Of a stretch of DNA of 43,972 nucleotides, positions 34,550 to 42,944 are shown in pieces (positions within the stretch are counted from its first letter, which is position 1; each line of letters opens with the position of its first letter). The stretch comes from Micromonospora inaquosa (GTDB lineage: Bacteria > Actinomycetota > Actinomycetes > Mycobacteriales > Micromonosporaceae). The DNA is taken from the NCBI RefSeq assembly GCF_003857055.1, contig NZ_QGSZ01000199.1, positions 1 to 43,972 of the forward strand, in the 5' to 3' direction. Made by a program: the position numbers and the translations under genes. The notes under the pieces were generated by a model, which saw only the letters and a list, made by a program, of their open reading frames with translations, made no database searches and was not told the origin of the DNA.

Positions 34550-35523
34550 GCGGCCACCTCCAGGTGCGGGCGGACCACGCAGGCCACCGACCGGTCGGCA
34601 CCGGCGGGGGTGAGTGGGGGCGGGGCGGTGCCGCAGGACGGTTCGGCGTACCCGCACCGGGGGTGGAACGGGCAGCCCGGCGGGGCCTCGCCGGGCGCCG
34701 GCGGAGCACCCGGGATGGGCCGCAACGTCCCGCCGGTCTGGGTGCCGTGCGGTCGGGCGCCGAGCAGCGCGGCCGTGTACGGGTGGGTGGGGGCGGTGAG
34801 CAGCGCGCCCGTCGGGCCGGTCTCGACGACCCGCCCGGCGTAGAAGATGTAGCCACGGGTGGTGAGGGCGCTGAGCACCCCGAGGTCGTGGGTGATGAAC
34901 GCGACGGCCAGCCCGGTCTCGGCGCGCAGCCGTTCCAACAGGGCGAGGATCCCGGCCTGCACTGTGACGTCGAGGGCTGTCGTCGGTTCGTCGGCGATCA
35001 GCAGTCGGGGCCGGGCGGCCAGGGCGATGGCGATGGCGACCCGCTGCCGCATCCCGCCGGAGAACTGGTGCGGGTAGGCGCGCAGCGCCCGCTCCGGGTC
35101 CGGGATGCGGACCTGGTCGAGCAGCTCCACCGCGCGGCGGACGGCAGCTCGCCGGTCCATCCGCAGGTGCACCCGCATGTGTTCGGTGAGCTGCCGCCCG
35201 ACGCTGAGCATCGGGTGCAGGGCCGCGCTGGGGTCCTGGAAGACCATTGCGATGCCGGCGCCGCGGACCCGCTGCCAGCCCCGGGGGTCCAGGCCCAGCA
35301 GTTCGGTGCCGGCGTACCGGGCCGAGCCGGTGACCGCCGCGCCCGGGGGCAGCAACCCGAGCAGGGTCTGCGCGGTGAGGCTCTTGCCGCAGCCGCTCTC
35401 CCCCGCGATGCCGACCAGTTCGCCCTCGTCGACGGTCAACGACACGTCGTGCAGGATCGGCAGCGGGCCACGCGGCGAGGGCAGGGTGACGGCCAGGGAG
35501 TCGACGTCGAGCAGCGGTGCCAC
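34546..35523 (-). CDS. Peptide ABC transporter ATP-binding protein (OppD type), second importer
   Basis: 325 residues. Walker A GESGCGKS (41-48), Q-loop [16 protein letters not shown], signature [15 protein letters not shown], Walker [14 protein letters not shown]-loop FITHDLG. C-terminal extension [12 protein letters not shown] and the [15 protein letters not shown] cysteine motif. GTG start at 35523 is separated from the permease stop by one base (TGAGGTG). Pairs with the OppF-type ATPase; identity to the first importer's ATPases is limited, so the two systems are not recent duplicates by eye. Confidence 0.94.
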   Translation of the reverse strand: MAPLLDVDSLAVTLPSPRGPLPILHDVSLTVDEGELVGIAGESGCGKSLTAQTLLGLLPPGAAVTGSARYAGTELLGLDPRGWQRVRGAGIAMVFQDPSAALHPMLSVGRQLTEHMRVHLRMDRRAAVRRAVELLDQVRIPDPERALRAYPHQFSGGMRQRVAIAIALAARPRLLIADEPTTALDVTVQAGILALLERLRAETGLAVAFITHDLGVLSALTTRGYIFYAGRVVETGPTGALLTAPTHPYTAALLGARPHGTQTGGTLRPIPGAPPAPGEAPPGCPFHPRCGYAEPSCGTAPPPLTPAGADRSVACVVRPHLEVAA

Positions 35524-35524
35524 C

Positions 35525-36424
35525 TCAGCGTCCCTTCGTGTAGCGGGGGTCGAGCCGGTCGCGCAGCGCGTCGCCGAGCACGTTGAACGCCATCACCACG
35601 GTGAGGATGGCGAGGCCGGGAAAGACGCTGACCCACCACATCGACAGGTCCTGCGCGCCGAGGGCCACCATCGAGCCCCACTCGGCGGCCGGTGGGCGGG
35701 GGCCCAGGCCGAGGAACGACAACGCGGCGAGCAGCAGCACCGCGTTGCCCAACTCCAGGGTGGCCAGCACGATCGCCGGGCCGATGCTGTTCGGCAGCAC
35801 GTCGCGGCGCAACGCCCGGATCGGCCCGACGCCGAGCAGGCGGGCGGCGTTGAGGTAGTCGTCGCCGCGCATGCTCAGCACGGCGCTGCGGATCACCCGT
35901 GCGTAGACCGGCCAGGAGACGATGACCAGGGCCAGCACGGCGTTGCGGGTGTTCGGGCCGAACGCCGCCGTGACCGCCATGGCCAGGATGATCTGCGGGA
36001 ACGCGAACACCAGGTCGGTCAGGCGCATCAGCGCCTCGTCGACGAACCGGCCGATGTAGCCGGCGGCCAACCCGAGCAGCCCGCCGACCAGCAGGGCCAG
36101 CGAGACGATGGCCAGGGCCAGCGGGATGGACAGGCGGGCGCCGTGGATGACTCGGCTGAGGATGTCCCGGCCGAGCGAGTCGGTGCCGAACCAGTGCGCC
36201 CCGGAGGGCGAGGCGTACGTGTCGGCGCTCTGCGCCAACGGGTCGTACGGTGCGAGAACGTCGGCGAGCAACGCCAGCAGCAGCCATCCACCGAGGATGG
36301 TCAACGCCACCACGGTGATCGGCTGACGCCAGACCGGTCGGCTGGCCGAGCCGCCGCGTAGTCGGCCGAGCCAGCGGCGTCGGCCCAGGGCCCGCTCCGC
36401 CTTCGGGTCTGCGAGTGTCGTCAT
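35525..36424 (-). CDS. Peptide ABC transporter permease (OppC type), second importer
   Basis: 299 residues, six helices. N-terminal cytoplasmic stretch with RRRWLGRLRGG, first helix ITVVALTILGGWLLLALLA, then the family segment GAHWFGTDSLGRDILSRVIHGAR and the EAA-type loop GDDYLNAARLLGVGPIRALR. ATG at 36424 overlaps the OppB-type stop in an ATGA. Forms the transmembrane pore with the OppB-type permease. Confidence 0.94.
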   Translation of the reverse strand: MTTLADPKAERALGRRRWLGRLRGGSASRPVWRQPITVVALTILGGWLLLALLADVLAPYDPLAQSADTYASPSGAHWFGTDSLGRDILSRVIHGARLSIPLALAIVSLALLVGGLLGLAAGYIGRFVDEALMRLTDLVFAFPQIILAMAVTAAFGPNTRNAVLALVIVSWPVYARVIRSAVLSMRGDDYLNAARLLGVGPIRALRRDVLPNSIGPAIVLATLELGNAVLLLAALSFLGLGPRPPAAEWGSMVALGAQDLSMWWVSVFPGLAILTVVMAFNVLGDALRDRLDPRYTKGR

Positions 36425-37506
36425 GACAACCGGATCCTCGGATCGATGAGCCCGTACAGCAGGTCGACGGTCAGGTTGACCAGCGTGTAGACCAGTGCCA
36501 CGAACAGGCTGACGCCGAGGATCGCGGGCAGGTCCAGCGCCGTGGCGCTGCGGTACGCGTACTGGCCGACGCCGGGCCAGCCGAAGATGCTCTCGACCAG
36601 CACCGTCCCGGAGAGCAGCGAGGCGAACGCCAGGCCGGAGACGGTGACCACCGGGACGAGGCCGGCGCGCAGCAGGTGCCGACGCAGCACCACCCGGGTC
36701 GGCAGACCCTTGGCGTACGCGGCCCGGATGTAGTCCTGCTGGAGCACCTCGAGCATCGCGGAGCGGACGAAGCGGACCAGCATCGCCACGGTCAGCGAGG
36801 TCAGCACCAGCACCGGCAGGGACAGGTGCTGGGCGGCGTCCCAGGCGACGTCCCACTGCCCGGCGAGCGCGCCATCGACGGTGTACATGCCGGTGACCGT
36901 GGGCGGCGGGCTGAAGTCGGTGGAGAGCCGCCCGCCGCTGGGCGCCAGGCCGAGCTGGTAGAAGAAGACGTAGAGCACCACGAGCGACAGCCAGAACGGC
37001 GGAGTGGAGAGCCCGAGCAGGGCGCCGACCCGAACGAGCTGGTCGGTGAGCCGGCCGTTGCGGACGGCCGCGAGCATGCCGATCCCGGTGCCGATGAGCA
37101 GCGCCAGCACCATGCTCGGCAGGGCCAGCTCCAGGGTCGCCGGCACGTAGTGCAGCAGGTCGTCCAGGACGGCGCGGCCGGTCTGCTGGGAGTGGCCCAG
37201 GTCGCCGTGCAGCAGGTTGCCCAGGTAGTGCAGGTACTGGGCCCAGAGCGGCTGGTCCAGACCCCACTTCTCGCGGAAGGCGGCCACCGCGGCGGGGTCG
37301 TTCAGCGCCTGGTCGGAGAGGTTCGCGGTCACCGGGTCACCGGGGACCACGTTGACCAGGCCGAACGTCACCACGGTGACGCCCAACAGCAGGCCGGCGG
37401 TGACCGCCACCCGCTTGGCCAGGAAGATCAGCAGCGGGTGGGCACCCCGGGGCCGGGACGCGGTCGTGGCGACCGTGCCCGGCTCACCGTCGTGGACTGT
37501 CGTCAT
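36421..37506 (-). CDS. Peptide ABC transporter permease (OppB type), second importer
   Basis: 361 residues. About 25 soluble N-terminal residues, then FLAKRVAVTAGLLLGVTVVTF as first helix, the extracellular loop with DPAAVAAFREKWGLDQPLW that marks OppB/DppB permeases, and the EAA-type loop QQDYIRAAYAKGLPTRVVLR. Six helices expected. ATG at 37506 is 10 nt after the binding-protein stop. Last helix is followed by the DLLYGLIDPRIRLS terminal motif common to the family. Confidence 0.94.
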   Translation of the reverse strand: MTTVHDGEPGTVATTASRPRGAHPLLIFLAKRVAVTAGLLLGVTVVTFGLVNVVPGDPVTANLSDQALNDPAAVAAFREKWGLDQPLWAQYLHYLGNLLHGDLGHSQQTGRAVLDDLLHYVPATLELALPSMVLALLIGTGIGMLAAVRNGRLTDQLVRVGALLGLSTPPFWLSLVVLYVFFYQLGLAPSGGRLSTDFSPPPTVTGMYTVDGALAGQWDVAWDAAQHLSLPVLVLTSLTVAMLVRFVRSAMLEVLQQDYIRAAYAKGLPTRVVLRRHLLRAGLVPVVTVSGLAFASLLSGTVLVESIFGWPGVGQYAYRSATALDLPAILGVSLFVALVYTLVNLTVDLLYGLIDPRIRLS

Positions 37507-37516
37507 GTCGTCGGGA

Positions 37517-39121
37517 CTACTTGCGGCCGACCGCGGCGACGTCCACCTGCCAACCGGCGGCGGTGTAGTCCGCTCCGGTCAGGTCGGCGGTCGCCACCAC
37601 GATGGAGGAGTTGCTGGCCAGCACGAGGTACGGCGACGACGCGTTCATCAGTCGCTGCCACTCCTGCATGGCGGTGGCCCGGCCGGCCAGATCGAGGGTC
37701 TCCGTGACCTTCTTGCCGGCGGCCACCACGGCCGGGTCGGCCCGCTCGACCGTCCAGCCGGAGCGCAGCGCGGTCGCCTGCCCCGGCGCCATGTTGTTGA
37801 TCAGCGAGTCGGCGACCGGGTAGTTCAGGCTCTGCGGGGTGAATCCGAGAGGTGACTTCCCGCCGCGCATCTCGTCGAGGAAGGTGGTCAACGGCTGCGG
37901 GTTGAGCTCCAGCTTGATACCGGCTTCGGCGGCGTCGCCCTGCACCTTGGTGGCCACCGTGCCGAGGTCCACCCCCTTGTAGGTGATGGCCGGGTAGCTG
38001 AACTTGACCGTCGGGTTGGTCAGGCCGGCCCCGGTGAGCAGCGCCTTGGCCCGGGCCACGTCCCGCTTGGACTCCTCGCCGGCCGGCAGCGCGCCCGGGA
38101 AGGCGGGCGCGACCAGCCCGGCGCCGGGGGCGGCGCCCTTGCCGTACAGGGCGGCGATTCCCTGGTAGTCGATGGCGGCGCGCAGGGCCTGGTTGAACTT
38201 CAGGTTCGAGGTGACCGCGGAGACGCCCGGGTCGGCGTTGAGGAAGAGGAAGTAGACGGTGTCCTGCACCCCGGAGGTTTGCAGGCTGCCCGACAGTCCG
38301 TCGAGGAGCTTGCCGGAGATGTCCAGGGAGATCTCGGCGGCCTCGGCGCGCTGCATGGTCAGCTTCTGGGTCTGCACATCCATGTTGCGCAGCACCACCC
38401 GGGAGAACTGCGGCTTCGTGCCCCAGTACTTCGGGTTGGCCTCCAGCACCACCTGCGACGAGGGGTCGTAGGACTTCAGCAGGTACGGGCCGCTGCCGAC
38501 GGAGTTGGTGTCCAGGTACTGCTGCGCGGTGTCACCCTGGGCGGCGTCGGCGCCGTCGCGGGCGCCGTGTTCCTTGGCGACCTTGGAGTTGAGCACCGCG
38601 GTCGACGGCATCGACAGCACCACCGGGATGTTCGGGTCGGGGGTGGCAGAGGCGACCACCACGGTGCTGTCGTCGGTCTTGGTCACGGTCAGGCCGCTGA
38701 CGGTGACCGCGGGGCTGCCCTTGATGTTCTTCAACCGGTTGAGCGAGAAGACGACGTCGTCGGCGGTGAGCGGGCTGCCGTCGGCGAACGTCACGCCCTG
38801 CCGGAGCTTGAAGGTGAACGTCTTGGCGTCCGGCGACGCCTGGTACGACTCGGCCAGCGCGGGGACCGGCTTGCTCACGTCCGAGCCCCTGAAGGTGAGC
38901 AGGGTGTCGTAGAGGGCGTGCACGGCGGTCAGACCGGTTGCCTCGTAGACCCGTCCGGGGTCGAGGGTCTTGAGCACGAACGAGGTGTTCACGGTGAGGG
39001 TCTTCGCCGTACCGTTCGCGTTTCCACCGCTGCCGCCGGCGCTACAGGCGCTGACGGAGAGGACGGCCAGCGTCGCCAGAGCGGACGCTCCGGCGAGGAG
39101 CCGGCGGGGGGACACCGACAT
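37517..39121 (-). CDS. Substrate-binding lipoprotein, SBP family 5, second importer
   Basis: 534 residues. ATG at 39121 with GGTAGGAA upstream on the minus strand. Signal peptide MSVSPRRLLAGASALATLAV ends in a lipobox (SVSAC), so it is a lipid-anchored exterior receptor. Family 5 features: TLDPGRVYEATGLTAVHALYD near the mature N-terminus, KTFTFKLRQGVTFADGSPL with TADDVVFSLNRL, SVGSGPYLLKSY, and FNQALRAAIDYQGIAALY in lobe II. First gene of the operon; its ligand defines the pathway substrate but cannot be read from sequence. The C-terminal tail (WQVDVAAVGRK) is intact. Confidence 0.95.
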   Translation of the reverse strand: MSVSPRRLLAGASALATLAVLSVSACSAGGSGGNANGTAKTLTVNTSFVLKTLDPGRVYEATGLTAVHALYDTLLTFRGSDVSKPVPALAESYQASPDAKTFTFKLRQGVTFADGSPLTADDVVFSLNRLKNIKGSPAVTVSGLTVTKTDDSTVVVASATPDPNIPVVLSMPSTAVLNSKVAKEHGARDGADAAQGDTAQQYLDTNSVGSGPYLLKSYDPSSQVVLEANPKYWGTKPQFSRVVLRNMDVQTQKLTMQRAEAAEISLDISGKLLDGLSGSLQTSGVQDTVYFLFLNADPGVSAVTSNLKFNQALRAAIDYQGIAALYGKGAAPGAGLVAPAFPGALPAGEESKRDVARAKALLTGAGLTNPTVKFSYPAITYKGVDLGTVATKVQGDAAEAGIKLELNPQPLTTFLDEMRGGKSPLGFTPQSLNYPVADSLINNMAPGQATALRSGWTVERADPAVVAAGKKVTETLDLAGRATAMQEWQRLMNASSPYLVLASNSSIVVATADLTGADYTAAGWQVDVAAVGRK

Positions 39122-39308
39122 GCTGTTCCTACCTTCGTATCGCGCGGCCCGCCGAGCGGGATCCGCGGGGTGTCGACGTCCCGGCGGGCGACGCCACACA
39201 TCGGCCGGGCCGATGGGATGACGGCGTCGCGGGCTTCTCGGGGGCGTCGTCTCGGGGTTGGATGTAGACCGGGCGGCCAGGCGTCCGGTTCGCGTCTCAA
39301 CACAGCTT

Positions 39309-39325
39309 GTTCGCTGCTAGTGAAC
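39309..39325. promoter_or_regulatory. Candidate operator 1 for the XRE-cupin regulator
   Basis: GTTCGCTGCTAGTGAAC: 7-bp arms with one mismatch and a 3-nt centre. It shares 10 of 17 positions, including the outer GTT and AAC, with the repeat at 39339-39355; the centres are 30 bp (about three helical turns) apart. It lies just downstream of the predicted start point of the minus-strand operon. Confidence 0.5.
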
Positions 39326-39337
39326 GTTGCCGCCTGA

Positions 39338-39376
39338 TGTTTAGTGATCCTAAACAGGGCCGTATAGTTTGGTCAA
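39338..39376. promoter_or_regulatory. Overlapping divergent promoters with operator 2
   Basis: Operator: TGTTTAG-TGATC-CTAAACA, perfect 7-bp arms (39338-39356). Minus-strand promoter for the ten-gene operon: TTGACC (plus coordinates 39371-39376), 18-bp spacer, TAGGAT (39347-39352). Plus-strand promoter for the regulator: TATAGT (39363-39368) with a weak -35 TTTAGT (39340-39345). The operator covers the operon -10 and the regulator -35, so one bound protein would block both. Confidence 0.6.
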
Positions 39377-39413
39377 TCAAGATTCAGCCACACTGTATTT
39401 GGAACGAGGACCC

Positions 39414-39950
39414 ATGCTCGGTGACCGACTCCGCGACCTGCGTCAGCAGCACTCCCTCACGCTGCGCCAGCTCGCCACAGCCGCCGACGTGTCCCCCGCC
39501 CTGCTCAGCCAGATCGAGAACGGCGCCACCGACCCCAGCCTCTCCACCCTGCGAAAGCTCGCCCAGGTCTTCGACACCTCGATCGCGGAGCTGTTCTCCG
39601 AGCCCGAGGCGCCACCGGTACACGTCAGCCGCGTCGGCGCCCGGACCAGACTGGCCGCGCCACCCGGCCAGATCACCTACGAACGACTCACCCCCGGCCG
39701 GGGCGACCTGGAGGTGCTCCAAGCCCACCTCGCGCCCGGCGACGCCAGCTCCGCGGAGCCGTGGGCGCACCCGTCGACCGAGTGCGCGATCGTCATCACC
39801 GGTGAGGTCGTCGCCGAGATCGGCGGTGAGTCGTACACCCTCACCGCCGGCGAGTCGGTCACCTTCGACTCGCGCCTGGCGCACCTCTACCGCAACGCCA
39901 GCGACCAGCGCGCCCATCTGATCATCGCGGTGACGCCACCGACCCCCTGA
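39414..39950 (+). CDS. XRE family transcriptional regulator with C-terminal cupin domain
   Basis: 178 residues. ATG at 39414 with GAGGA upstream; an in-frame TTG at 39369 lacks a ribosome site. Helix-turn-helix (about 5-59): LTLRQLATAADVSPALLSQI is the binding helix pair and ENGATDPSLSTLRKLAQVF the following helices. A cupin beta-barrel (about 105-170) has AEPWAHPSTECAIVITGEV, GGESYTLTAGESVTF and a HLYRNAS ending. In this family the cupin senses a small ligand and the HTH represses a neighbouring catabolic operon. Divergent from the ten-gene operon with overlapping promoters, so it is the probable local regulator, also of itself. Confidence 0.93.
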   Translation: MLGDRLRDLRQQHSLTLRQLATAADVSPALLSQIENGATDPSLSTLRKLAQVFDTSIAELFSEPEAPPVHVSRVGARTRLAAPPGQITYERLTPGRGDLEVLQAHLAPGDASSAEPWAHPSTECAIVITGEVVAEIGGESYTLTAGESVTFDSRLAHLYRNASDQRAHLIIAVTPPTP

Positions 39951-40074
39951 CCGACCACCGTGGACGTCGCAGGGGGATCGACGGGACGCCGCCGCGGACC
40001 TAGCATGACGACGAATGGATCTTCGATCGGCTCCTGCCGACCCCGGCAACCAGCCCAACCGAAGGGAGACGCGC

Positions 40075-41958
40075 ATGCGTCGACCCCGTCATCTGGCACT
40101 CCTGAGCGTCGGCGTGTCCGGCGCTCTGGTGCTCGGCGCAGCCCCACCAGCGGCTGCGGCTCCGCCCCCGCCCACAACGCCCACCGGCATCGTGGTCAGC
40201 GACGGCATGACCCAACCGGTGTTCTCGCTCGCCGACGCCATCGAGGAACGGGTGTTCGTCCAGACCCCGGTGGACACCGACCACGACGGTCGACCCGACC
40301 GGGTGGCGATCGACATCTCCCGCCCCCGCGAGACCGCCACACAGGGCTTCAAGGTGCCGGTCATCTTCGAGCACAGCCCGTACCGCAAGGGCACCTGGGG
40401 TGACGTGCCCTACCCGAGCGTGCTGGTCGACGACCTACCGCAGAACGGCCGCACCGACCGCTCCAGGCGTCGCGCGCTCGACGCCGGCGCACAACGGGCC
40501 CAGGCAAAGGCCAACCTCCCCGGCTCGCTGGACGACTACTACGTGCCCCGCGGCTACGCGGTGGTGCTGGGTCAGAGCGTCGGCACCGGCGACTCGGACG
40601 GCTGCCCGACCAGCGGAGACCAGGCCGAGACGCTCGGCACCAAGGCGGTCATCGACTGGCTCAACGGCCGGGCGAAGGCGTACGACGTGAACGGCGCCCC
40701 GGTCACCGCCGGCTGGACCACCGGCGCGGTCGGCATGACCGGTGTCTCCTACAACGGGACGCTGCCCAACCAGGTCGCCACCACGGGCGTCAAGGGGCTC
40801 AAGACCATCGTGCCGGTCTCCGCGATCAGCAGCTGGTACGACTACTACCGGGCCAACGGCCTCGTCGTCGCGCCCGGAACGTTCCAGGGCGAGGACCTCG
40901 ACATCCTGGCCCAGTACACCGCCGGGCAGGCACGCGCCGAGGGGGCCTGCGCCGACGAGCTCGCGGAGATCACCGAGAAGCAGGACCGGGTCACCGGCGA
41001 CTACTCGAAGTTCTGGCAGGACCGCGACTACCTCGACGCCCGCGACGTCAAGGCCAGCGTCTTCGTCGTGCACGGCCTCAACGACTGGAACGTGAAGACC
41101 GAGCACTTCGCCGGCTGGTGGGACCAGCTCGCCAAGCGCGACGTGCCGCGCAAGATCTGGCTACACCAGGGCGGGCACGGTGGGCCGGGCAGCAACGCGT
41201 CGGTGACCCTGCCGGACGGCCAGACGTGGACGTACAAGCAGACCGAGAACCGCTGGTTCGACTTCTGGCTGTGGAACGTGCGCAACGGCATCATGGACGA
41301 GCCGACCGCGGTGCTCCAGCGCGAGGACCGCGCCTACACCACGTACGCCAACTGGCCCGACCCCGCCGCGCGCGAGGTCGGCCTGCGGTTCGCCGCCACC
41401 GACGCCACCGCACCCGGCGCGCTCACCACCGGCAAGCCGCCGAAGGCCACTGTCGAACAGAGCTTCGTCGACGAGGGCCGGACCATCCACCCGGACACCC
41501 TGGTGTCCAACCCGGACACCGCGAGCGCCAACCGACTCGCCTACCGCTCCCCCGAGCTGACGCAGAGCGTGCGCATCTCAGGGCGGCCGGAGATGCGGCT
41601 GCGGATGGCGATCGACAACAAGCCGGACGCGAACCTCACCGCGTACCTTGTCGACTACGGCCCGACCGGATCGACCGCCACCCCAACCGTGGTGACGCGA
41701 GGCTGGATGGACCCGCAGAACCGCAAGAGCGCTGAGCGCACCCAGCCGGTCAAGCAGGGCAAGCTGTACGACTACCGGTGGACCATGGAACCGAAGGACT
41801 ACATCTTCCCGGCGGGGCACCGGATCGGCGTGGTCGTCTTCTCCAGCGACCAGGAGTACACCCTCCTGCCGTTGGGCGGCACCGAGCTGCGGGTCGCGCC
41901 GAACGACAGCGAGCTGCGACTGCCCGTGGTCGGCGGGCGGGGCGTACTCGGCTTCTGA
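40075..41958 (+). CDS. Secreted S15/CocE-type hydrolase (Xaa-Pro dipeptidyl-peptidase-like)
   Basis: 627 residues. ATG at 40075 with GAAGGGAGA upstream. Sec signal peptide ends near PPAAAAP. Alpha/beta-hydrolase core: nucleophile S225 in GVSYNGTLP, D337 (VHGLNDWNV) and H368 (HQGGHGG) complete a triad. The N-terminal strand region ERVFVQTPVDTDHDGRPDRVAIDISRP and the oxyanion-contributing EHSPYRKG are typical, and a C-terminal jelly-roll (from about 440) carries RISGRPEMRLRMAIDN, the PepX_C signature. Such enzymes release Xaa-Pro dipeptides or hydrolyse esters/amides outside the cell. Abuts the next gene's stop with no spacer (convergent). Confidence 0.92.
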   Translation: MRRPRHLALLSVGVSGALVLGAAPPAAAAPPPPTTPTGIVVSDGMTQPVFSLADAIEERVFVQTPVDTDHDGRPDRVAIDISRPRETATQGFKVPVIFEHSPYRKGTWGDVPYPSVLVDDLPQNGRTDRSRRRALDAGAQRAQAKANLPGSLDDYYVPRGYAVVLGQSVGTGDSDGCPTSGDQAETLGTKAVIDWLNGRAKAYDVNGAPVTAGWTTGAVGMTGVSYNGTLPNQVATTGVKGLKTIVPVSAISSWYDYYRANGLVVAPGTFQGEDLDILAQYTAGQARAEGACADELAEITEKQDRVTGDYSKFWQDRDYLDARDVKASVFVVHGLNDWNVKTEHFAGWWDQLAKRDVPRKIWLHQGGHGGPGSNASVTLPDGQTWTYKQTENRWFDFWLWNVRNGIMDEPTAVLQREDRAYTTYANWPDPAAREVGLRFAATDATAPGALTTGKPPKATVEQSFVDEGRTIHPDTLVSNPDTASANRLAYRSPELTQSVRISGRPEMRLRMAIDNKPDANLTAYLVDYGPTGSTATPTVVTRGWMDPQNRKSAERTQPVKQGKLYDYRWTMEPKDYIFPAGHRIGVVVFSSDQEYTLLPLGGTELRVAPNDSELRLPVVGGRGVLGF

Positions 41959-42855
41959 TCAGCTCTTTGAACGGGTGGGGCGGTCCGACGACGCGTCGGG
42001 CTGCCCCACCCGCGTCTGGCCGGCAGCGGCGGTCTCGGTGTGTGCGAGTGCCGCAAGGAGCCGCAGTTTCTCGTCACTGTCGCTGTCCTTGTCGGGGTAG
42101 TAGACGACCAGGATGACGTCACCGATGGGGAGTTTGTCCCGGTGCAGGCGTAGTTCACCGACGACCGGGTGGTGGACCGTGGTCGTGCCGCCGTCGAGAC
42201 TGCGGACGTCGTGCCGGGCCCACAGGGTGCGGAACCGCTGACTGGACAGAGCGAGTTCGCCGACCAGTTCGACGAACCGCGGATTGTCGATGTCGTCGCC
42301 GATGGTGGTGCGAAGGGTGGCGATGAAGTCGGCGGTGGCCTTCGTCCAGTCCTGGTGGAAGGCTTGTTCCTCGGGATCGAGGAGGAGCGAACGAAGCCGG
42401 TTCTGACCGGGGCGCAGACGGGGCGAGAGCGCCACGGCCATGGGGTTGGAGGCCAGCACGTCGAACGCGCGTCCCTCGACGAACGCGGGGATCTGAAGGT
42501 GGGCGAGCAGCTCATACACCCGTGCCGGTACGTGCTCGGACCGCTTACGGCGCGGCGCCCTGGGGCGCGCTGCCGCGAGGTCGAGCAGATACGTCCGCTC
42601 GATGTCGTCGAGCTGCAGGACGCGCGCGAGCGATTCGAGGACCTGCGGTGAGGGGTTCTTGTCGCGGCCCCGTTCCAGGCGCAGGTAGTAGTCGGGGCTG
42701 ATGCCGGCGAGCAGGGCGACTTCCTCACGTCGCAGGCCGGGCACGCGGCGCCTGCCGCCGGTCGGGAGCCCGACCTGCGCCGGTGAGACCAGCTCGCGCC
42801 GGGCACGAAGGTAGCTGCCCAGCCGGTGGCCGTCGCCAGGTTCCTCATCCCTCAT
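41959..42855 (-). CDS. XRE family regulator with MmyB-like ligand-binding domain
   Basis: 298 residues. ATG at 42855 is chosen because TACCGT (TANNNT) ends 7 nt upstream on the minus strand, consistent with a leaderless mRNA; a longer ATG at 42948 would pass through the promoter. HTH (about 8-75) has RRVPGLRREEVALLAGISPDYYLRLERGRD, the standard motif of this group, split here as GLRREEVALLAGIS and YYLRLERG. The MmyB-type domain (about 110-270) contains AFDVLASNPMAVALSP and DWTKATADFIATLR; in characterised relatives it binds fatty-acyl ligands. C-terminal tail (about 280-298) is encoded in a hairpin. Divergent from the SDR gene, a common pairing in actinobacteria. Confidence 0.92.
   Translation of the reverse strand: MRDEEPGDGHRLGSYLRARRELVSPAQVGLPTGGRRRVPGLRREEVALLAGISPDYYLRLERGRDKNPSPQVLESLARVLQLDDIERTYLLDLAAARPRAPRRKRSEHVPARVYELLAHLQIPAFVEGRAFDVLASNPMAVALSPRLRPGQNRLRSLLLDPEEQAFHQDWTKATADFIATLRTTIGDDIDNPRFVELVGELALSSQRFRTLWARHDVRSLDGGTTTVHHPVVGELRLHRDKLPIGDVILVVYYPDKDSDSDEKLRLLAALAHTETAAAGQTRVGQPDASSDRPTRSKS
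41972..42012. terminator. Terminator hairpin inside the 3' coding end of the MmyB-type regulator
   Basis: Outer stem CGGGTGGGGC / GCCCCACCCG (10 bp), an internal GGT/GCT wobble step and inner stem CCGAC / GTCGG around a 5-nt loop. It begins 13 nt after the S15 gene stop and lies entirely within the last codons of the opposing regulator gene. Probably terminates the S15 transcript. Confidence 0.65.
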
Positions 42856-42862
42856 GGTCACC

Positions 42863-42868
42863 ACGGTA
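42863..42868 (-). promoter_or_regulatory. -10 box (TACCGT) for leaderless MmyB-type regulator
   Basis: TACCGT on the minus strand ends 7 nt before the ATG at 42855; no Shine-Dalgarno is present there. No clear -35 is seen. Confidence 0.4.
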
Positions 42869-42944
42869 ATGCGGTACGCGTCCCGCAGAGGGGCCCTGGT
42901 AGGACCTGGGATAACGGGGGCTCTGCCACATCCAGCCGGATCCG

